Of a stretch of 21,740 bases of DNA, positions 1-7,566 are shown one piece after another. The translations under genes and the position numbers were made by a program. The notes under the pieces are model-generated. The model had not been told where the DNA came from. It made no database searches and saw only the letters and a program-made list of their open reading frames with translations. Source of the DNA: Nitrososphaera sp. UBA217 (GTDB lineage Archaea > Thermoproteota > Nitrososphaeria > Nitrososphaerales > Nitrososphaeraceae); assembly GCA_002501845.1 (NCBI GenBank), contig DAOL01000036.1, positions 30,822 through 52,561 of the forward strand, given 5' to 3'. Numbering within the stretch: position 1 is the stretch's first letter; each line of letters opens with the position of its first letter.

Positions 1-2264
1 GGGTCCTTCAGTGAGAGTGGTTTGCCGTCCTTGATCGTCTCTTTCTTTTTGTTCCAGACCATCGAGTTAAAATCGATTATCTGCTTCGTGTATTTCACCA
101 TTTCAGGGTCTACCTTTTCTTCCCGGAACATTGGCTGGAGGTGAATGCTGTTGGAAGAGTAAATCTTTGTCCAGAGCTCTTCTGCTATGAAAGGCGTAAT
201 CGGAGCTATCAAGAGCAGGATGGTGGAAAGGCACCTGTGGAGCGTGTAGAGGGCCGACCTCCTGCCGATGTCTTCGCTTGTTGCGTAGGCGCGCCCCTTA
301 ACCATTTCGACATAGTGGGCCGCAAAAAGGTTCCACGTGAAATCCCGGATTGCGTTTGCCGGCACAAAAAAATTGTAATCCTTGTAACCTTTTTTGCATT
401 CGTCCACAAGCCGGGCAAGCTCTGCCAACATCCATTTATCAGACGCCTCTAGCACCGGCTGGTTTGCCACCAATTCGAACGAAGACAGAAACCTCCCCAA
501 ATTCCAGAGCTTTGAGAGGAACTTTTGCGAGCCGGCAATCCTTTGCTCAGAGCACCTAAAGTCGTAACCAAGATTGGCCTCGCTTGCAGACCAGAATCTG
601 AACGTGTCAGCGCCGTACTTCTGTATCACGGGAAAGGGGTCGATAACGTTGCCCTTGCTCTTGCTCATCTTTTCCCCCTTTTCGTCGACCCCGTAACCCA
701 TTATCCATGCTTCGTTCCACGGCATTTTTTCCGTCAGCTGGACACACCGGAGCATCGTGTAGTGAAGCCAGGTGCGGATGATGTCCTTTGCCTGGGGCCT
801 AAGGGTAGTGGGATAAGTGTAATCGAAAATTTGTTTATCCTTACTAAATTTCGTGACGTACAGGGGGCTGATGCTCGAGTCCATCCAAGTGTCAAAGGTG
901 CGCTCCTCGCCATTGAATTCAGATCCGCCACATTTTTCGCACTTTTCAAAGGGTGGTCTTTCCTTCCAGGGGCGATAGTATCTGCCGGGTGCAGGCAAGT
1001 TTGGCGCCTTGCAAGTGTTGCAGTACCATATTGGAATTTCGGTGCCGTAGAACCTACGTCTAGAGACCGGCCAGTCGATTGCGATCGAGTCGAGCCAGTT
1101 CAGCAAAATTTGCCGGTGCATGTCGGGGTGGAACTTTAGCTTGTACGCAAGCTCTCTTAATTGCGGCACAAAGTCAAGCTGTTTTACGTAATAGTCGTGC
1201 AGTGGGATTATCTCTATCGGGGTCTTGCTCCGCTCGCAAAGCGGCGTGCGGTGCATGATGCTCTCTTCTTTTTCCATCAAACCTGAATTCTTCAGGTCTT
1301 CGATCACCTTTGTCCTTGCCTGGTTTATCCGTAGGCCGGAATACTGACCTGCTGCTTCCGTTGTAACGCCATTCTCGTTCAGCGCAACTATTTCCTTTAG
1401 GCCCAACTCTCTAAAGACCTGCACGTCATTCTGGTCGCCGTAGCTGCACACCATGACGGCACCAGAGCCAAACTCAGGTTTTGCCGAATGGTGCGGCTTT
1501 ATCTGCACTTCCCGATTGAACAATGGCAAAATAGCATGCGAACCCTGCAAACCTTTGTATCTATCATCTGCTGGATTTACAATAACTGCTTGGCAAGCAA
1601 ACAGTAGCTCCGGCCTTGTCGATGCGATAATGACATCCTCATTGGTCTCTTTTATCTTGAATTTCATGTAAATGAGCTTTGTCGGGATCTCATCGTAGAT
1701 TATCTCAGCGTCTGCTATCGTGGTCCCGCAGTCCGGGCAGTAGTTGTTGGGCCTGTTTGCGAGGTACACAAGCCCCTGCTTCCACAGCTCGATAAACGTG
1801 CTCTGCGTCAATGCCCTGTAATCATCAGAATCGGTCCTGTAGTATTCGCGGAAATTGCCGGACAATCCCATGCCCTTCATTATCTGAATCATTTCGGCCT
1901 CGAGGTCATCGAGGGCAAACCTGCAGAGCTCTAGAAACTTTTCCCTGTCCATCTGGCGCATGCGCACATTATGCTTTTTCTCTGTGTAGATCTCGACTGG
2001 CAGGCCGTTCCTATCTATTCCTATCGGGAATAGGACATTCTTGCCGTTCATCCTGGCGGTGCGAGCTATCATGTCGATCTGCGCGTAGTGCGCGGCCGCG
2101 CCAATGTGCCAAGGGCGACCGGAAGGGTATGGAGGCGGAGTATCAATTACAAATGCAGGATTGTCATTTATTGCAAACCGATAGACGTCTTGCTCTTCCC
2201 ACTTTTTGAGGATCGCCTTCTCTATCTCGGGGTTCCATGATGTCGACTGGATCTTGGGCTCCAT
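1..2264 (-). CDS. valS: Valyl-tRNA synthetase, 3' end cut by the window edge
   Basis: Class I aminoacyl-tRNA synthetase that charges tRNA-Val in the cytoplasm. I translated the minus strand from the ATG at 2264, which gives about 754 residues without a stop before the window ends. Visible motifs are the HIGH-like PYPSGRPWHIGA near residue 42, the PIGIDRNGLPVE block, a CP1 editing region with STRPELL, zinc-binding-type cysteine pairs (CPDCG, and later CNTCK with CEKCG), and the KMSKS loop as GEKMSKSKGN. The STRPELL and NGLPVE forms fit archaeal ValS better than IleS or LeuS. A second ATG at about 2281 is out of frame, so 2264 is the start. A TATA-like TTAATATC around 2296-2303 would give a leader of about 10 nt. 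The anticodon-binding region is present, but the C-terminus is outside the window. Confidence 0.93.
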   Translation of the reverse strand, partial: MEPKIQSTSWNPEIEKAILKKWEEQDVYRFAINDNPAFVIDTPPPYPSGRPWHIGAAAHYAQIDMIARTARMNGKNVLFPIGIDRNGLPVEIYTEKKHNVRMRQMDREKFLELCRFALDDLEAEMIQIMKGMGLSGNFREYYRTDSDDYRALTQSTFIELWKQGLVYLANRPNNYCPDCGTTIADAEIIYDEIPTKLIYMKFKIKETNEDVIIASTRPELLFACQAVIVNPADDRYKGLQGSHAILPLFNREVQIKPHHSAKPEFGSGAVMVCSYGDQNDVQVFRELGLKEIVALNENGVTTEAAGQYSGLRINQARTKVIEDLKNSGLMEKEESIMHRTPLCERSKTPIEIIPLHDYYVKQLDFVPQLRELAYKLKFHPDMHRQILLNWLDSIAIDWPVSRRRFYGTEIPIWYCNTCKAPNLPAPGRYYRPWKERPPFEKCEKCGGSEFNGEERTFDTWMDSSISPLYVTKFSKDKQIFDYTYPTTLRPQAKDIIRTWLHYTMLRCVQLTEKMPWNEAWIMGYGVDEKGEKMSKSKGNVIDPFPVIQKYGADTFRFWSASEANLGYDFRCSEQRIAGSQKFLSKLWNLGRFLSSFELVANQPVLEASDKWMLAELARLVDECKKGYKDYNFFVPANAIRDFTWNLFAAHYVEMVKGRAYATSEDIGRRSALYTLHRCLSTILLLIAPITPFIAEELWTKIYSSNSIHLQPMFREEKVDPEMVKYTKQIIDFNSMVWNKKKETIKDGKPLSLKD

Positions 2265-2318
2265 TGCCGTGCTTTCGTCATGTCTAGCTGGTCTACCGAT
2301 ATTAACGTTAACGAACAG

Positions 2319-2882
2319 CTACTTGGTCCTGCCGGCACCAAACATGCTGAGCACGCTGCTGACCATCATGCCAAGCGTATAGGATGAGCCGTACTCCTGA
2401 ATAGCCGGGATAAAGTGTGCAGTTAAAAGTGCTCCAAGAGCAACCAGCGATCCATACTCCGTCACCTTTTTCAAAAGCGTCATCTCTCTGTTGAAAGGGG
2501 CGAGCAGCATGCCAAGTATCCAAATTCCAAAAAGCCAGATCATGACCTTTCCTGCGATAATCTCGGGCGCTGAAAACGCTACACCGAAATACATGGCAGT
2601 CATGATAAAGTCCGCTTTCATCATCCTGGCAAATATCGGCTCAAACGACTTGAGCCTGATCACATAATAGCCGAAAAGCGCTCCCATTATCGCGACGGCA
2701 GCCACGCTGCCGCCCATGTAAATGACGTTGGAAGCACCGCATTTCAGAAAGAGCGTGTTTGGCTCAATGCTTCCGCAAAAGACATAGCTCGAAGCTATCG
2801 CCATCAAGAAGGTTTTTACGATAACGCTTGCGGTAATAAGAAGGGCTTTATGCTGGAGTTCGACGTGCTCATAGGTCTTCAA
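2319..2882 (-). CDS. Small polytopic membrane protein of unknown function
   Basis: About 187 aa if it starts at the TTG at 2882. I do not recognise the family. The protein has about five hydrophobic segments: LLITASVIVKTFLMAIA, a glycine-rich one around VAAVAIMGALFGYYV, MYFGVAF, MIWLFGIWILGMLLA, and LVALGALLTAHFI. The open frame runs further upstream to an ATG at 3152, but that part would overlap mptE on the other strand and reads like non-protein sequence, so I reject it. A TATA-like box (CTTAATTAC, 2944-2952) predicts transcription from about 2921, leaving a ~39-nt leader with AGGGA about 9 nt before the TTG. An ATG exactly at 2922 is out of frame. It sits 54 nt upstream of valS in the same direction. 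Confidence 0.6.
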   Translation of the reverse strand: MKTYEHVELQHKALLITASVIVKTFLMAIASSYVFCGSIEPNTLFLKCGASNVIYMGGSVAAVAIMGALFGYYVIRLKSFEPIFARMMKADFIMTAMYFGVAFSAPEIIAGKVMIWLFGIWILGMLLAPFNREMTLLKKVTEYGSLVALGALLTAHFIPAIQEYGSSYTLGMMVSSVLSMFGAGRTK

Positions 2883-2992
2883 AGAAAGGCTTCCCTTGGA
2901 CTTGTACCGGTACGCACTCCATTCCTCATGGTAACCTTTTCGCGTAATTAAGGATTGAGGGAAACACAAAAGACTATTCTGCAAGCCAGAAG

Positions 2993-3000
2993 ATATTAAT
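2993..3000 (+). promoter_or_regulatory. TATA box of mptE (leaderless)
   Basis: ATATTAAT is centred about 29 nt upstream of the GTG start of mptE, which is the archaeal TATA-to-start-site distance. The mRNA is therefore expected to start at or next to the start codon. Confidence 0.5.
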
Positions 3001-3025
3001 AGCAACCTCACCTCACCCTTTTCCT

Positions 3026-3760
3026 GTGAAGTTCGCTGACTGGTTCCCGTATTATCAGGGCATCCGCGCAGAATTTGGATACAACAGCGAAATGGATCAA
3101 GAGGCTGCAAAAATTCTATCAGACATGATAAAGAAAAAAGCACTTGACCCAAAGGTCCTCAAGAAAAAGATCAAGGGCAAGAATGTCATTGTTGTTGGGG
3201 CAGGTCCAAGCCTCGCCGACGGGAAGGCGCTCAAATACGTGAAGAAGAACAGGAAATTTGTCAAGATAGCTGCTGATGGCGCCGTCCAGTTTTTGATTGA
3301 AAACAAGATCAAGCCTGATATTGTTGTGACTGACCTCGACGGCGACCCCAATGCTCTGAAAAAGGCTGAAAAAAGCGGCGCAGTGATGGTCGTCCACGCG
3401 CATAGCGACAATACCGCGATGCTCAAAAAGCTCGTTCCGAAATTCAGAAAGCTGGTAGGGTCAACACAGGTGATGCCATTTGAAAACGTCCACAACTTTG
3501 GAGGGTTCACTGACGGGGACAGGAGCGTATTTTTGGCGGAGGAATTTGGCGCCCGAAAAATAGTGCTCGTGGGAATGGATCTTGGCAAGAAGATCGGCAA
3601 GTATTCAAAGAAAAAGGTCAAGGACGCGCAGCTGAAGAAGCAAAAGATGGAAGCAGGCCGGCGTCTGCTTGAAATGCTTGCCAAACAGTCTCAATCCCAT
3701 CTCGCGGACACGGCCAGGAGGCCCATCAAAGGATTTGCGCCCCTTGCCATAAGGGCATGA
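3026..3760 (+). CDS. mptE: 6-hydroxymethyl-7,8-dihydropterin pyrophosphokinase, archaeal MptE type
   Basis: Cytoplasmic enzyme that transfers pyrophosphate from ATP to 6-hydroxymethyl-dihydropterin, a step in archaeal pterin cofactor synthesis. The 244-aa protein shows the DUF115/MptE pattern: VVGAGPSL (57-63), VVTDLDGD (100-107, acidic metal-binding cluster), HAHSDN (124-129), NFGGFTDGDR (157-166) and LVGMDLG (181-187). The length fits the family. The start is the GTG at 3026, supported by a TATA box about 29 nt upstream. The C-terminus is very lysine-rich (190-208). It overlaps the next small gene by an ATGA junction, so the two are probably translated together. The family assignment is firm from the motifs; the pathway is from family knowledge. 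Confidence 0.88.
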   Translation: MKFADWFPYYQGIRAEFGYNSEMDQEAAKILSDMIKKKALDPKVLKKKIKGKNVIVVGAGPSLADGKALKYVKKNRKFVKIAADGAVQFLIENKIKPDIVVTDLDGDPNALKKAEKSGAVMVVHAHSDNTAMLKKLVPKFRKLVGSTQVMPFENVHNFGGFTDGDRSVFLAEEFGARKIVLVGMDLGKKIGKYSKKKVKDAQLKKQKMEAGRRLLEMLAKQSQSHLADTARRPIKGFAPLAIRA

Positions 3761-3918
3761 TTATTGCGCCTAAAAAGCTAAAAGGCATTGCAGGAATGGC
3801 GTTAGCAGTCCTAGGCGGCGTAGCATGGTTCTATCAACTTTACGTCCCGGCATTCGCGCTCTGGGGCGGGGCTGGACTCATTATCCTCAGCCTGAACAAA
3901 CGGCGGCGCCGAATCTGA
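3757..3918 (+). CDS. 53-aa membrane protein coupled to mptE
   Basis: The ATG at 3757 overlaps the mptE stop codon (ATGA), a typical arrangement for translational coupling. The peptide begins MIIAPKKLKGIAG and has two hydrophobic stretches (GMALAVLGGVAWFYQLYV, then AFALWGGAGLIILSL), ending in the basic tail NKRRRRI. This predicts a two-helix membrane hairpin with both ends in the cytoplasm. I cannot assign a function. The overlap and membrane pattern make it a credible gene despite its size. Confidence 0.6.
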   Translation: MIIAPKKLKGIAGMALAVLGGVAWFYQLYVPAFALWGGAGLIILSLNKRRRRI

Positions 3919-4526
3919 GCAATTATGGACTGGTTAGCACTCGAAGAATTTTGTAGAATGTTGGCAATGGGAGACTAGAAGATGATGAGGGATAGGCCCG
4001 AGATATGGCTACCCCCAACATGCGACTCCTGATCCCAGTTAAAGTCGTTATTGGAAGGGCCCCCCCTCAGTCGGTATCGGTATGGATCAGCGGATATTTC
4101 AAAAATCCTCTGTCAGCCATCAGGACATAAGCTTCGATTCTAGGTTGTAAATTCAATGACAACAAAAGCAGTCATGATAAATATTCGATTGAATTGCGAT
4201 CGCAAATCACGATTCGACAACTAAAAGTCCCCTTGGGCTACCCCCAATAGAAACAGCTGAGCCGATACCCAACAGCTCTTATCGGGTTCACCCTTGGGGG
4301 ATTATTATTTCGGCAACATGATATTTAAGAGCTCCAGATCCGAAGAATCGACATCCCGGCTCGTACGCCACTTGAAACAGATCGATTAACTATGTTAAGC
4401 CAGTCTTAAATTGGATGCAAGCGCCTTTCTCACTGCAAAAACCCCATAGTACGCGCGTCCTGCCCGTCATCCAATCTAACATTGGGCTTATCGTCATCCC
4501 TCAGACGGGCAGGGCGATCCCCTTTA
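3919..4526. other. Gene-poor stretch with inverted and direct repeats
   Basis: No convincing gene was found; only ORFs of about 22-23 codons occur. The 12-mer GGCTACCCCCAA occurs at 4007-4018 and again at 4236-4247. From 4241, CCCCCAA pairs with TTGGGGG (4294-4300) around an inner CCGATA (4262-4267) / TATCGG hairpin, so the stretch could fold as a nested stem. A perfect 12-bp palindrome TTGCGATCGCAA lies at 4194-4205. This may be a non-coding RNA or the remains of a mobile element; I cannot decide. Confidence 0.4.
4459..4513. repeat. Inverted repeat, 10-bp arms
   Basis: CCTGCCCGTC (4459-4468) and its reverse complement GACGGGCAGG (4504-4513) flank a 35-nt loop. Inside the loop CCAAT and ATTGG form a second small inverted repeat, and CGTCATCC occurs twice (4466-4473 and 4492-4499). 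It lies just downstream of the 48-aa minus-strand ORF and could form the 3' end of its transcript. Confidence 0.4.
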
Positions 4527-4673
4527 TCACTGTTTTCGGTTGATTCCTAACTTTTTGACGTATCGCACGAAAGCGTCATAGTCTTCGAATTGGAAATACT
4601 TCATAATGTCTCTCATCGTTTGATCGTTGATACTTTGAAGAAAATCTTTTATTGGAGATATTTCCGTCGTCAT
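4527..4673 (-). CDS. Small hypothetical protein, 48 aa, leaderless
   Basis: The ATG at 4673 opens a 48-codon frame ending at the TGA at 4527. The peptide begins MTTEISPIKDFLQSINDQTM and ends VKKLGINRKQ; it is charged, with several aromatic residues, and looks helical. A good TATA box (TTATAATG, about 4692-4699) sits about 26 nt upstream of the ATG, which supports a real leaderless transcript. I do not recognise a family. The size makes chance hard to exclude. Confidence 0.4.
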   Translation of the reverse strand: MTTEISPIKDFLQSINDQTMRDIMKYFQFEDYDAFVRYVKKLGINRKQ

Positions 4674-4739
4674 TATTCAACAAAATGTGTCATCATTATA
4701 ATCAGTTATGCAACGAGATTCTAGAGTTTTGCTTCCGAT

Positions 4740-4856
4740 TCAGTGGCGTTCTCTTATGTGGATGACAAGCTCTATTTTTTCAGCGAATAGAGCTTTACAA
4801 AGTGGGCAAATCACGGTTTTCTTTGTTCTATGAAAAAGCCTGTGAAGTGGGTTCAA
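4740..4856 (-). CDS. Tiny C2H2 zinc-finger protein (about 38 aa)
   Basis: This minus-strand frame ends at the TGA at 4740 and contains VICPLCKALFAEKIELVIH followed by IRERH. That is Cys-x2-Cys-x12-His-x4-His, a textbook C2H2 zinc-finger spacing, preceded by a basic stretch (HRLFHRTKKT). The start is uncertain. I take the TTG at 4856, but the frame stays open further upstream to about 4920 with no canonical start. Small one-finger proteins are common in Nitrososphaeria, where they may act as DNA-binding regulators. It lies inside a region with an inverted repeat (AGCCTGTG 4837-4844 / CACAGGCT 4874-4881). Confidence 0.42.
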   Translation of the reverse strand: MNPLHRLFHRTKKTVICPLCKALFAEKIELVIHIRERH

Positions 4857-5020
4857 TCGATGACTGTTCCTACCACAGGCTATGAAAGCAGTAAGATAAA
4901 CCTTTAGATAGGTTGTACTAGAAAATAGCCTAAAAAGTTCGACAATAGGCGCAGAAGTATATCAACTAGGCTATACTCCTAATCTCTACTCATCACTTCA
5001 GCGAAGACCAACACCTCTTT

Positions 5021-5248
5021 TTACGACTCTTCGTCCCGTGTTCGTCCGCTGTTCATGAACAGTGCAAGAAAGATGAAAGGTATGGATGCTATGCTTATGA
5101 TGATTAGTGAAACATGAATAGATGTAGGATCGTATGGAGCATTAAAGAGCGGCAAAAAGGGGATCGGAAACAGAACCCATAGCCACAAACCGGCGACGAT
5201 CGACAATAGCTTCCATCTTTTCCTTATCCTCTGTTTTAAGAATGACAT
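5021..5248 (-). CDS. Small two-helix membrane protein, 75 aa
   Basis: The frame begins at the ATG at 5248 (a GTG at 5251 is also possible). It has a basic N-terminus (SFLKQRIRKRWK), a hydrophobic helix rich in Trp (LLSIVAGLWLWVLFPIPFLPLF), a short polar loop, and a second helix (IHVSLIIISIASIPFIFLALF), ending in a charged tail. The positive-inside rule puts the N-terminus in the cytoplasm. The first codons (MSFLK) lie inside the left copy of the ~300-bp direct repeat; at the right copy the same start codon leads to an unrelated ~22-aa tail. No family recognised. Confidence 0.4.
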   Translation of the reverse strand: MSFLKQRIRKRWKLLSIVAGLWLWVLFPIPFLPLFNAPYDPTSIHVSLIIISIASIPFIFLALFMNSGRTRDEES

Positions 5249-5533
5249 CACAGGGTAAACACTAGCCTTTTCCTTGCAATATCACGCAATCAGCTCATAA
5301 TAGCCCTGACTTAACCTAGTTACCTCTGGTTTTGAGTTAGGTTCCATGTATGCAGGAGCCACATAACCCACGAAATCACGGGAAAGGGGTTCACCTAAAT
5401 GTCGGGACCTTTATTGTTTCAAGAAACGGCATTTTATGCACAATGACATCAGAGGTTTTTGAGCGCCCAAGTCGTTCTGCATCGCCCAAGAAAGACGTTG
5501 CACAGTTCAAATTTGACTCGCCTCACGACATCT
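5233..5533 (+). repeat. Left copy of ~300-bp direct repeat flanking the catabolic block
   Basis: From GTTTTAAGAATGACATCACAG at the left edge to CACGACATC at the right, this stretch matches 20876-21166 in the same orientation with scattered substitutions and a few small indels. The best conserved part is 5400-5515. It includes a short hairpin (AACCTAG / TTAGGTT, about 5315-5345) and a short ORF. The FAH gene ends 9 nt to the right of it. It may be a mobile-element remnant or the footprint of a segmental insertion or duplication. Confidence 0.8.
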
Positions 5534-5535
5534 AG
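5350..5535 (+). CDS. Repeat-encoded short ORF, left copy (61 aa)
   Basis: The part from about residue 15 (HLNVGTFIVSRNGILCTMTS and on to FKFDS) is shared with the ORF in the right repeat, frame kept and no internal stop. Differences between copies are a mix of silent and conservative changes (V/I) with a few others. That hints at, but does not prove, coding. The N-termini differ because of indels. No family recognised. It converges on the FAH gene, with 6 nt between their stops. Confidence 0.25.
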   Translation: MQEPHNPRNHGKGVHLNVGTFIVSRNGILCTMTSEVFERPSRSASPKKDVAQFKFDSPHDI

Positions 5536-5541
5536 CTATTA

Positions 5542-6414
5542 TTACGAGAACACCACTCTATTCCTTAACCTTCCAAGCCGTCCAACTTCCACTTCAACAA
5601 TGTCGCCCTGTTGCAAATATTTGAGATGTGAAGAAAGAGATAATACGGTACCGCTTGGTGTTCCTGTCGATATAATATCGCCTGGTTCCAGAGTCATCAC
5701 AAGGCTCAGGCTGTGTATAATCTTATTTACTTTCAAAACCATGTTCGAGGTTGAAGAGTTCTGACGGATTTCGCCATTTACCTTTGTTATAATACTCAGA
5801 TTGTGGGGGTCGGGGACTTCTTCTGGCGTCGTCAGCCATGGCCCGCATGGACCAAATGTATCAAAGCCTTTTGCTCTTGTGTATTGTTTGTCAATGAACT
5901 GTATATCGCGCGCCGATACGTCATTCATTACAAAATATCCCGCAACACAATCAAGTGAGTCCTTCTCCGATACATCCTTGCATTTTTTTCCGATGACAAA
6001 GGCCAACTCGCCCTCATAGTCAAGTTGCGTTACAAATTTGGGGCAAACAATATCGTCAAATGGACCGACTAGACTTGTATGGGGTTTCAAGTATATGACG
6101 GGTTCCCGTGGAGGGAATTTCCCAAATCTCACCCAACTGTCTTGGTCTGAATAGTTGAAGGCCAAACAGATTATCTTAAAGCTTTTTGTAAATGGAGGCA
6201 AGATCTTTAGTTTACCTATTTCGTGGGCAAACGTCAGGTCTTTTGTTCGATCATTTACCTTTTGCAGGCTGCCTCCGAACACGAACTCGTCGAGAGAATG
6301 CGGCAGGCGCAAGCCAGTCTTTTTCACTATTTCATCTCGGGTACTCATCTTCCCTTCAGAATTAACTAGTGCAAACGTCTCCTCGTCATGCAGTAATATC
6401 CTTGCAACCTTCAT
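5542..6414 (-). CDS. Fumarylacetoacetate hydrolase (FAH) family protein
   Basis: Metal-dependent enzyme family that cleaves C-C bonds or decarboxylates small oxo-acids (acylpyruvate hydrolases, oxaloacetate decarboxylases, isomerases). The 290-aa protein has an N-terminal ~70-residue domain and the catalytic C-terminal domain: DYEGELAFVIG with metal ligands E134 and E136, MNDVSARD with D165, KGFDTFGP (K182), and TGTPSG (250-255). All hallmark residues are present, so it should be active; the substrate cannot be read from the sequence. The ATG at 6414 has GAGGT 8 nt upstream. A TATA-like CTTTTAATTTT (about 6457-6467) precedes it, but I see no copy of the block's 13-bp element. It may handle the oxo-acid part of the compound degraded by this cluster. 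Confidence 0.85.
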   Translation of the reverse strand: MKVARILLHDEETFALVNSEGKMSTRDEIVKKTGLRLPHSLDEFVFGGSLQKVNDRTKDLTFAHEIGKLKILPPFTKSFKIICLAFNYSDQDSWVRFGKFPPREPVIYLKPHTSLVGPFDDIVCPKFVTQLDYEGELAFVIGKKCKDVSEKDSLDCVAGYFVMNDVSARDIQFIDKQYTRAKGFDTFGPCGPWLTTPEEVPDPHNLSIITKVNGEIRQNSSTSNMVLKVNKIIHSLSLVMTLEPGDIISTGTPSGTVLSLSSHLKYLQQGDIVEVEVGRLGRLRNRVVFS

Positions 6415-6515
6415 TTAGTAACCTCGACGCCTGGGTCGATAAGCTTTCCACAAAGTAAAATTAAAAGTTATACACAAGCGCTATTGTCAGATCTTGAGTA
6501 TAAAGGGAAAATGGA

Positions 6516-7409
6516 CTAATCTCTAAAAGCTGATTTGATACCTTGCACAAATCTTTTAGAATCAGAAACCCAACCAAATACTCCACCCTGCATCTTGATC
6601 TGCTTCATTGCCGCTTCGTGATTGGCGTGATCCGTAGCGCCAGTGGCGTCTTTCAACACAAGACACCAATATCCATTGTCGTTTGCTTCTCTCATTATTG
6701 TATGCACGCAGACGTCAGTCGTAATGCCAGTTATTACCAAATGAGTAATCCCAAGATTCTTGAGCAAAAGTGGTAGATTACTTTGGCCAAATGCCCCCTT
6801 TCCGGCCTTGTCTACGACGTACTCGCCTTGAACCGGATAGAGGTCTTCAATTATGTCCCAATTTTTCTCGCCCCGCACCAGCAAACGACCCAAACCGCCT
6901 TTAGGAATATCGCCAATGCCAACACCATTTCCAATGAGCTTGCTTCGGAGTAGCTTATTGTAAGGCGCATCGGAGAGATCGGGCAAATGTCCTTCCCTAG
7001 TATGTATGACTTTAATGTCGGTGCCGTTGCGTATATTATACATTACATAGTGGATCGGTTTGATCGGAGCTGAAGTAAGCCCCAAGTCATAGCCCATGAC
7101 GTCAACATAACCCTTGGGCCCGCAGAAGTCTATCTGCATGTCTATGCTCAAAAATGCGGTTCTAGCAGAGTCAAATTCAACATAGGCCGTTTCGCCAAAA
7201 CGCGGACAGTCTTCCACTTCTACTTTGAATAATTTGCCTTTTGGAGGGCCGTAAAGCCAGACAGGAAATTTGAAAGTGCGCGTGATCTTGAATTCCTCAT
7301 AATCCTTTTCAACTCTCTTGAGAATCTCATCTCTACCTCCGGCAGTAAAGTCTTTGTTTGGTACTGGAGACCTCGGGTTGTTTGTCTTGTTGCTCATTTC
7401 AGTGTGCAT
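6516..7409 (-). CDS. Cysteine hydrolase, isochorismatase-like fold
   Basis: Amidohydrolase of the isochorismatase-like superfamily, whose members hydrolyse N-carbamoyl compounds, biuret, ureidoacrylate or nicotinamide. The 297-aa protein carries the expected triad: D90 in LSIDMQIDF, K201 in VVDKAGKGAF, and the nucleophile C234 in GITTDVCVHT, with the cis-peptide TT just before it. The first ~80 residues (including FPVWLYGPPKG) are an extension beyond the ~190-residue core. The start is ambiguous: the ATG at 7409 sits 1 nt from a GGAGG (7411-7415), while the ATG at 7397 sits 13 nt from it. The promoter carries the 13-bp element shared across the block. By context it probably releases ammonia from an amide or ureido intermediate (oxamate is one candidate); the exact substrate is inference. 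Confidence 0.85.
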   Translation of the reverse strand: MHTEMSNKTNNPRSPVPNKDFTAGGRDEILKRVEKDYEEFKITRTFKFPVWLYGPPKGKLFKVEVEDCPRFGETAYVEFDSARTAFLSIDMQIDFCGPKGYVDVMGYDLGLTSAPIKPIHYVMYNIRNGTDIKVIHTREGHLPDLSDAPYNKLLRSKLIGNGVGIGDIPKGGLGRLLVRGEKNWDIIEDLYPVQGEYVVDKAGKGAFGQSNLPLLLKNLGITHLVITGITTDVCVHTIMREANDNGYWCLVLKDATGATDHANHEAAMKQIKMQGGVFGWVSDSKRFVQGIKSAFRD

Positions 7410-7448
7410 TCCTCCATGCCGGGCCTTGAAGAATCAGCCAAATGTAGG

Positions 7449-7497
7449 TCTTTAAGGTTAGGTTTGGCGGTTGTTGCAATAATGCATATATCATAAA
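7449..7497 (-). promoter_or_regulatory. Promoter of the cysteine hydrolase with 13-bp regulon element
   Basis: On the minus strand TTTATGATATATG (7497-7485) is followed 27 nt later by a weak TATA box (CCTTAAAGA, 7457-7449). Start of transcription is expected near 7426. This is the same architecture as at four other promoters in the block. Confidence 0.6.
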
Positions 7498-7566
7498 AAG
7501 GAGATATTTTGTTACCACGTAGCCCAAGACCGGAATTTTTGTCCTGTTCTTGGTGATTCAACATGG

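Noticed and set aside
141..2209. Several plus-strand ORFs of 69-204 codons and a minus-strand one at 734-949
   Set aside because: They lie in the wrong frames of valS, whose motifs are continuous on the minus strand, and they have no recognisable features.
2883..3152. N-terminal extension of the minus-strand membrane protein to the ATG at 3152
   Set aside because: It would overlap the start and promoter of mptE, and its composition is unlike the rest of the protein.
3097..3684. 195-codon minus-strand ORF rich in Phe and Ser
   Set aside because: It is the antisense of mptE. The Phe-rich run mirrors the lysine codons of mptE.
4841..4882. tRNA-like GGGTTCAATC next to a stem
   Set aside because: The flanking bases do not form a T-arm or an acceptor stem, and no cloverleaf can be drawn.
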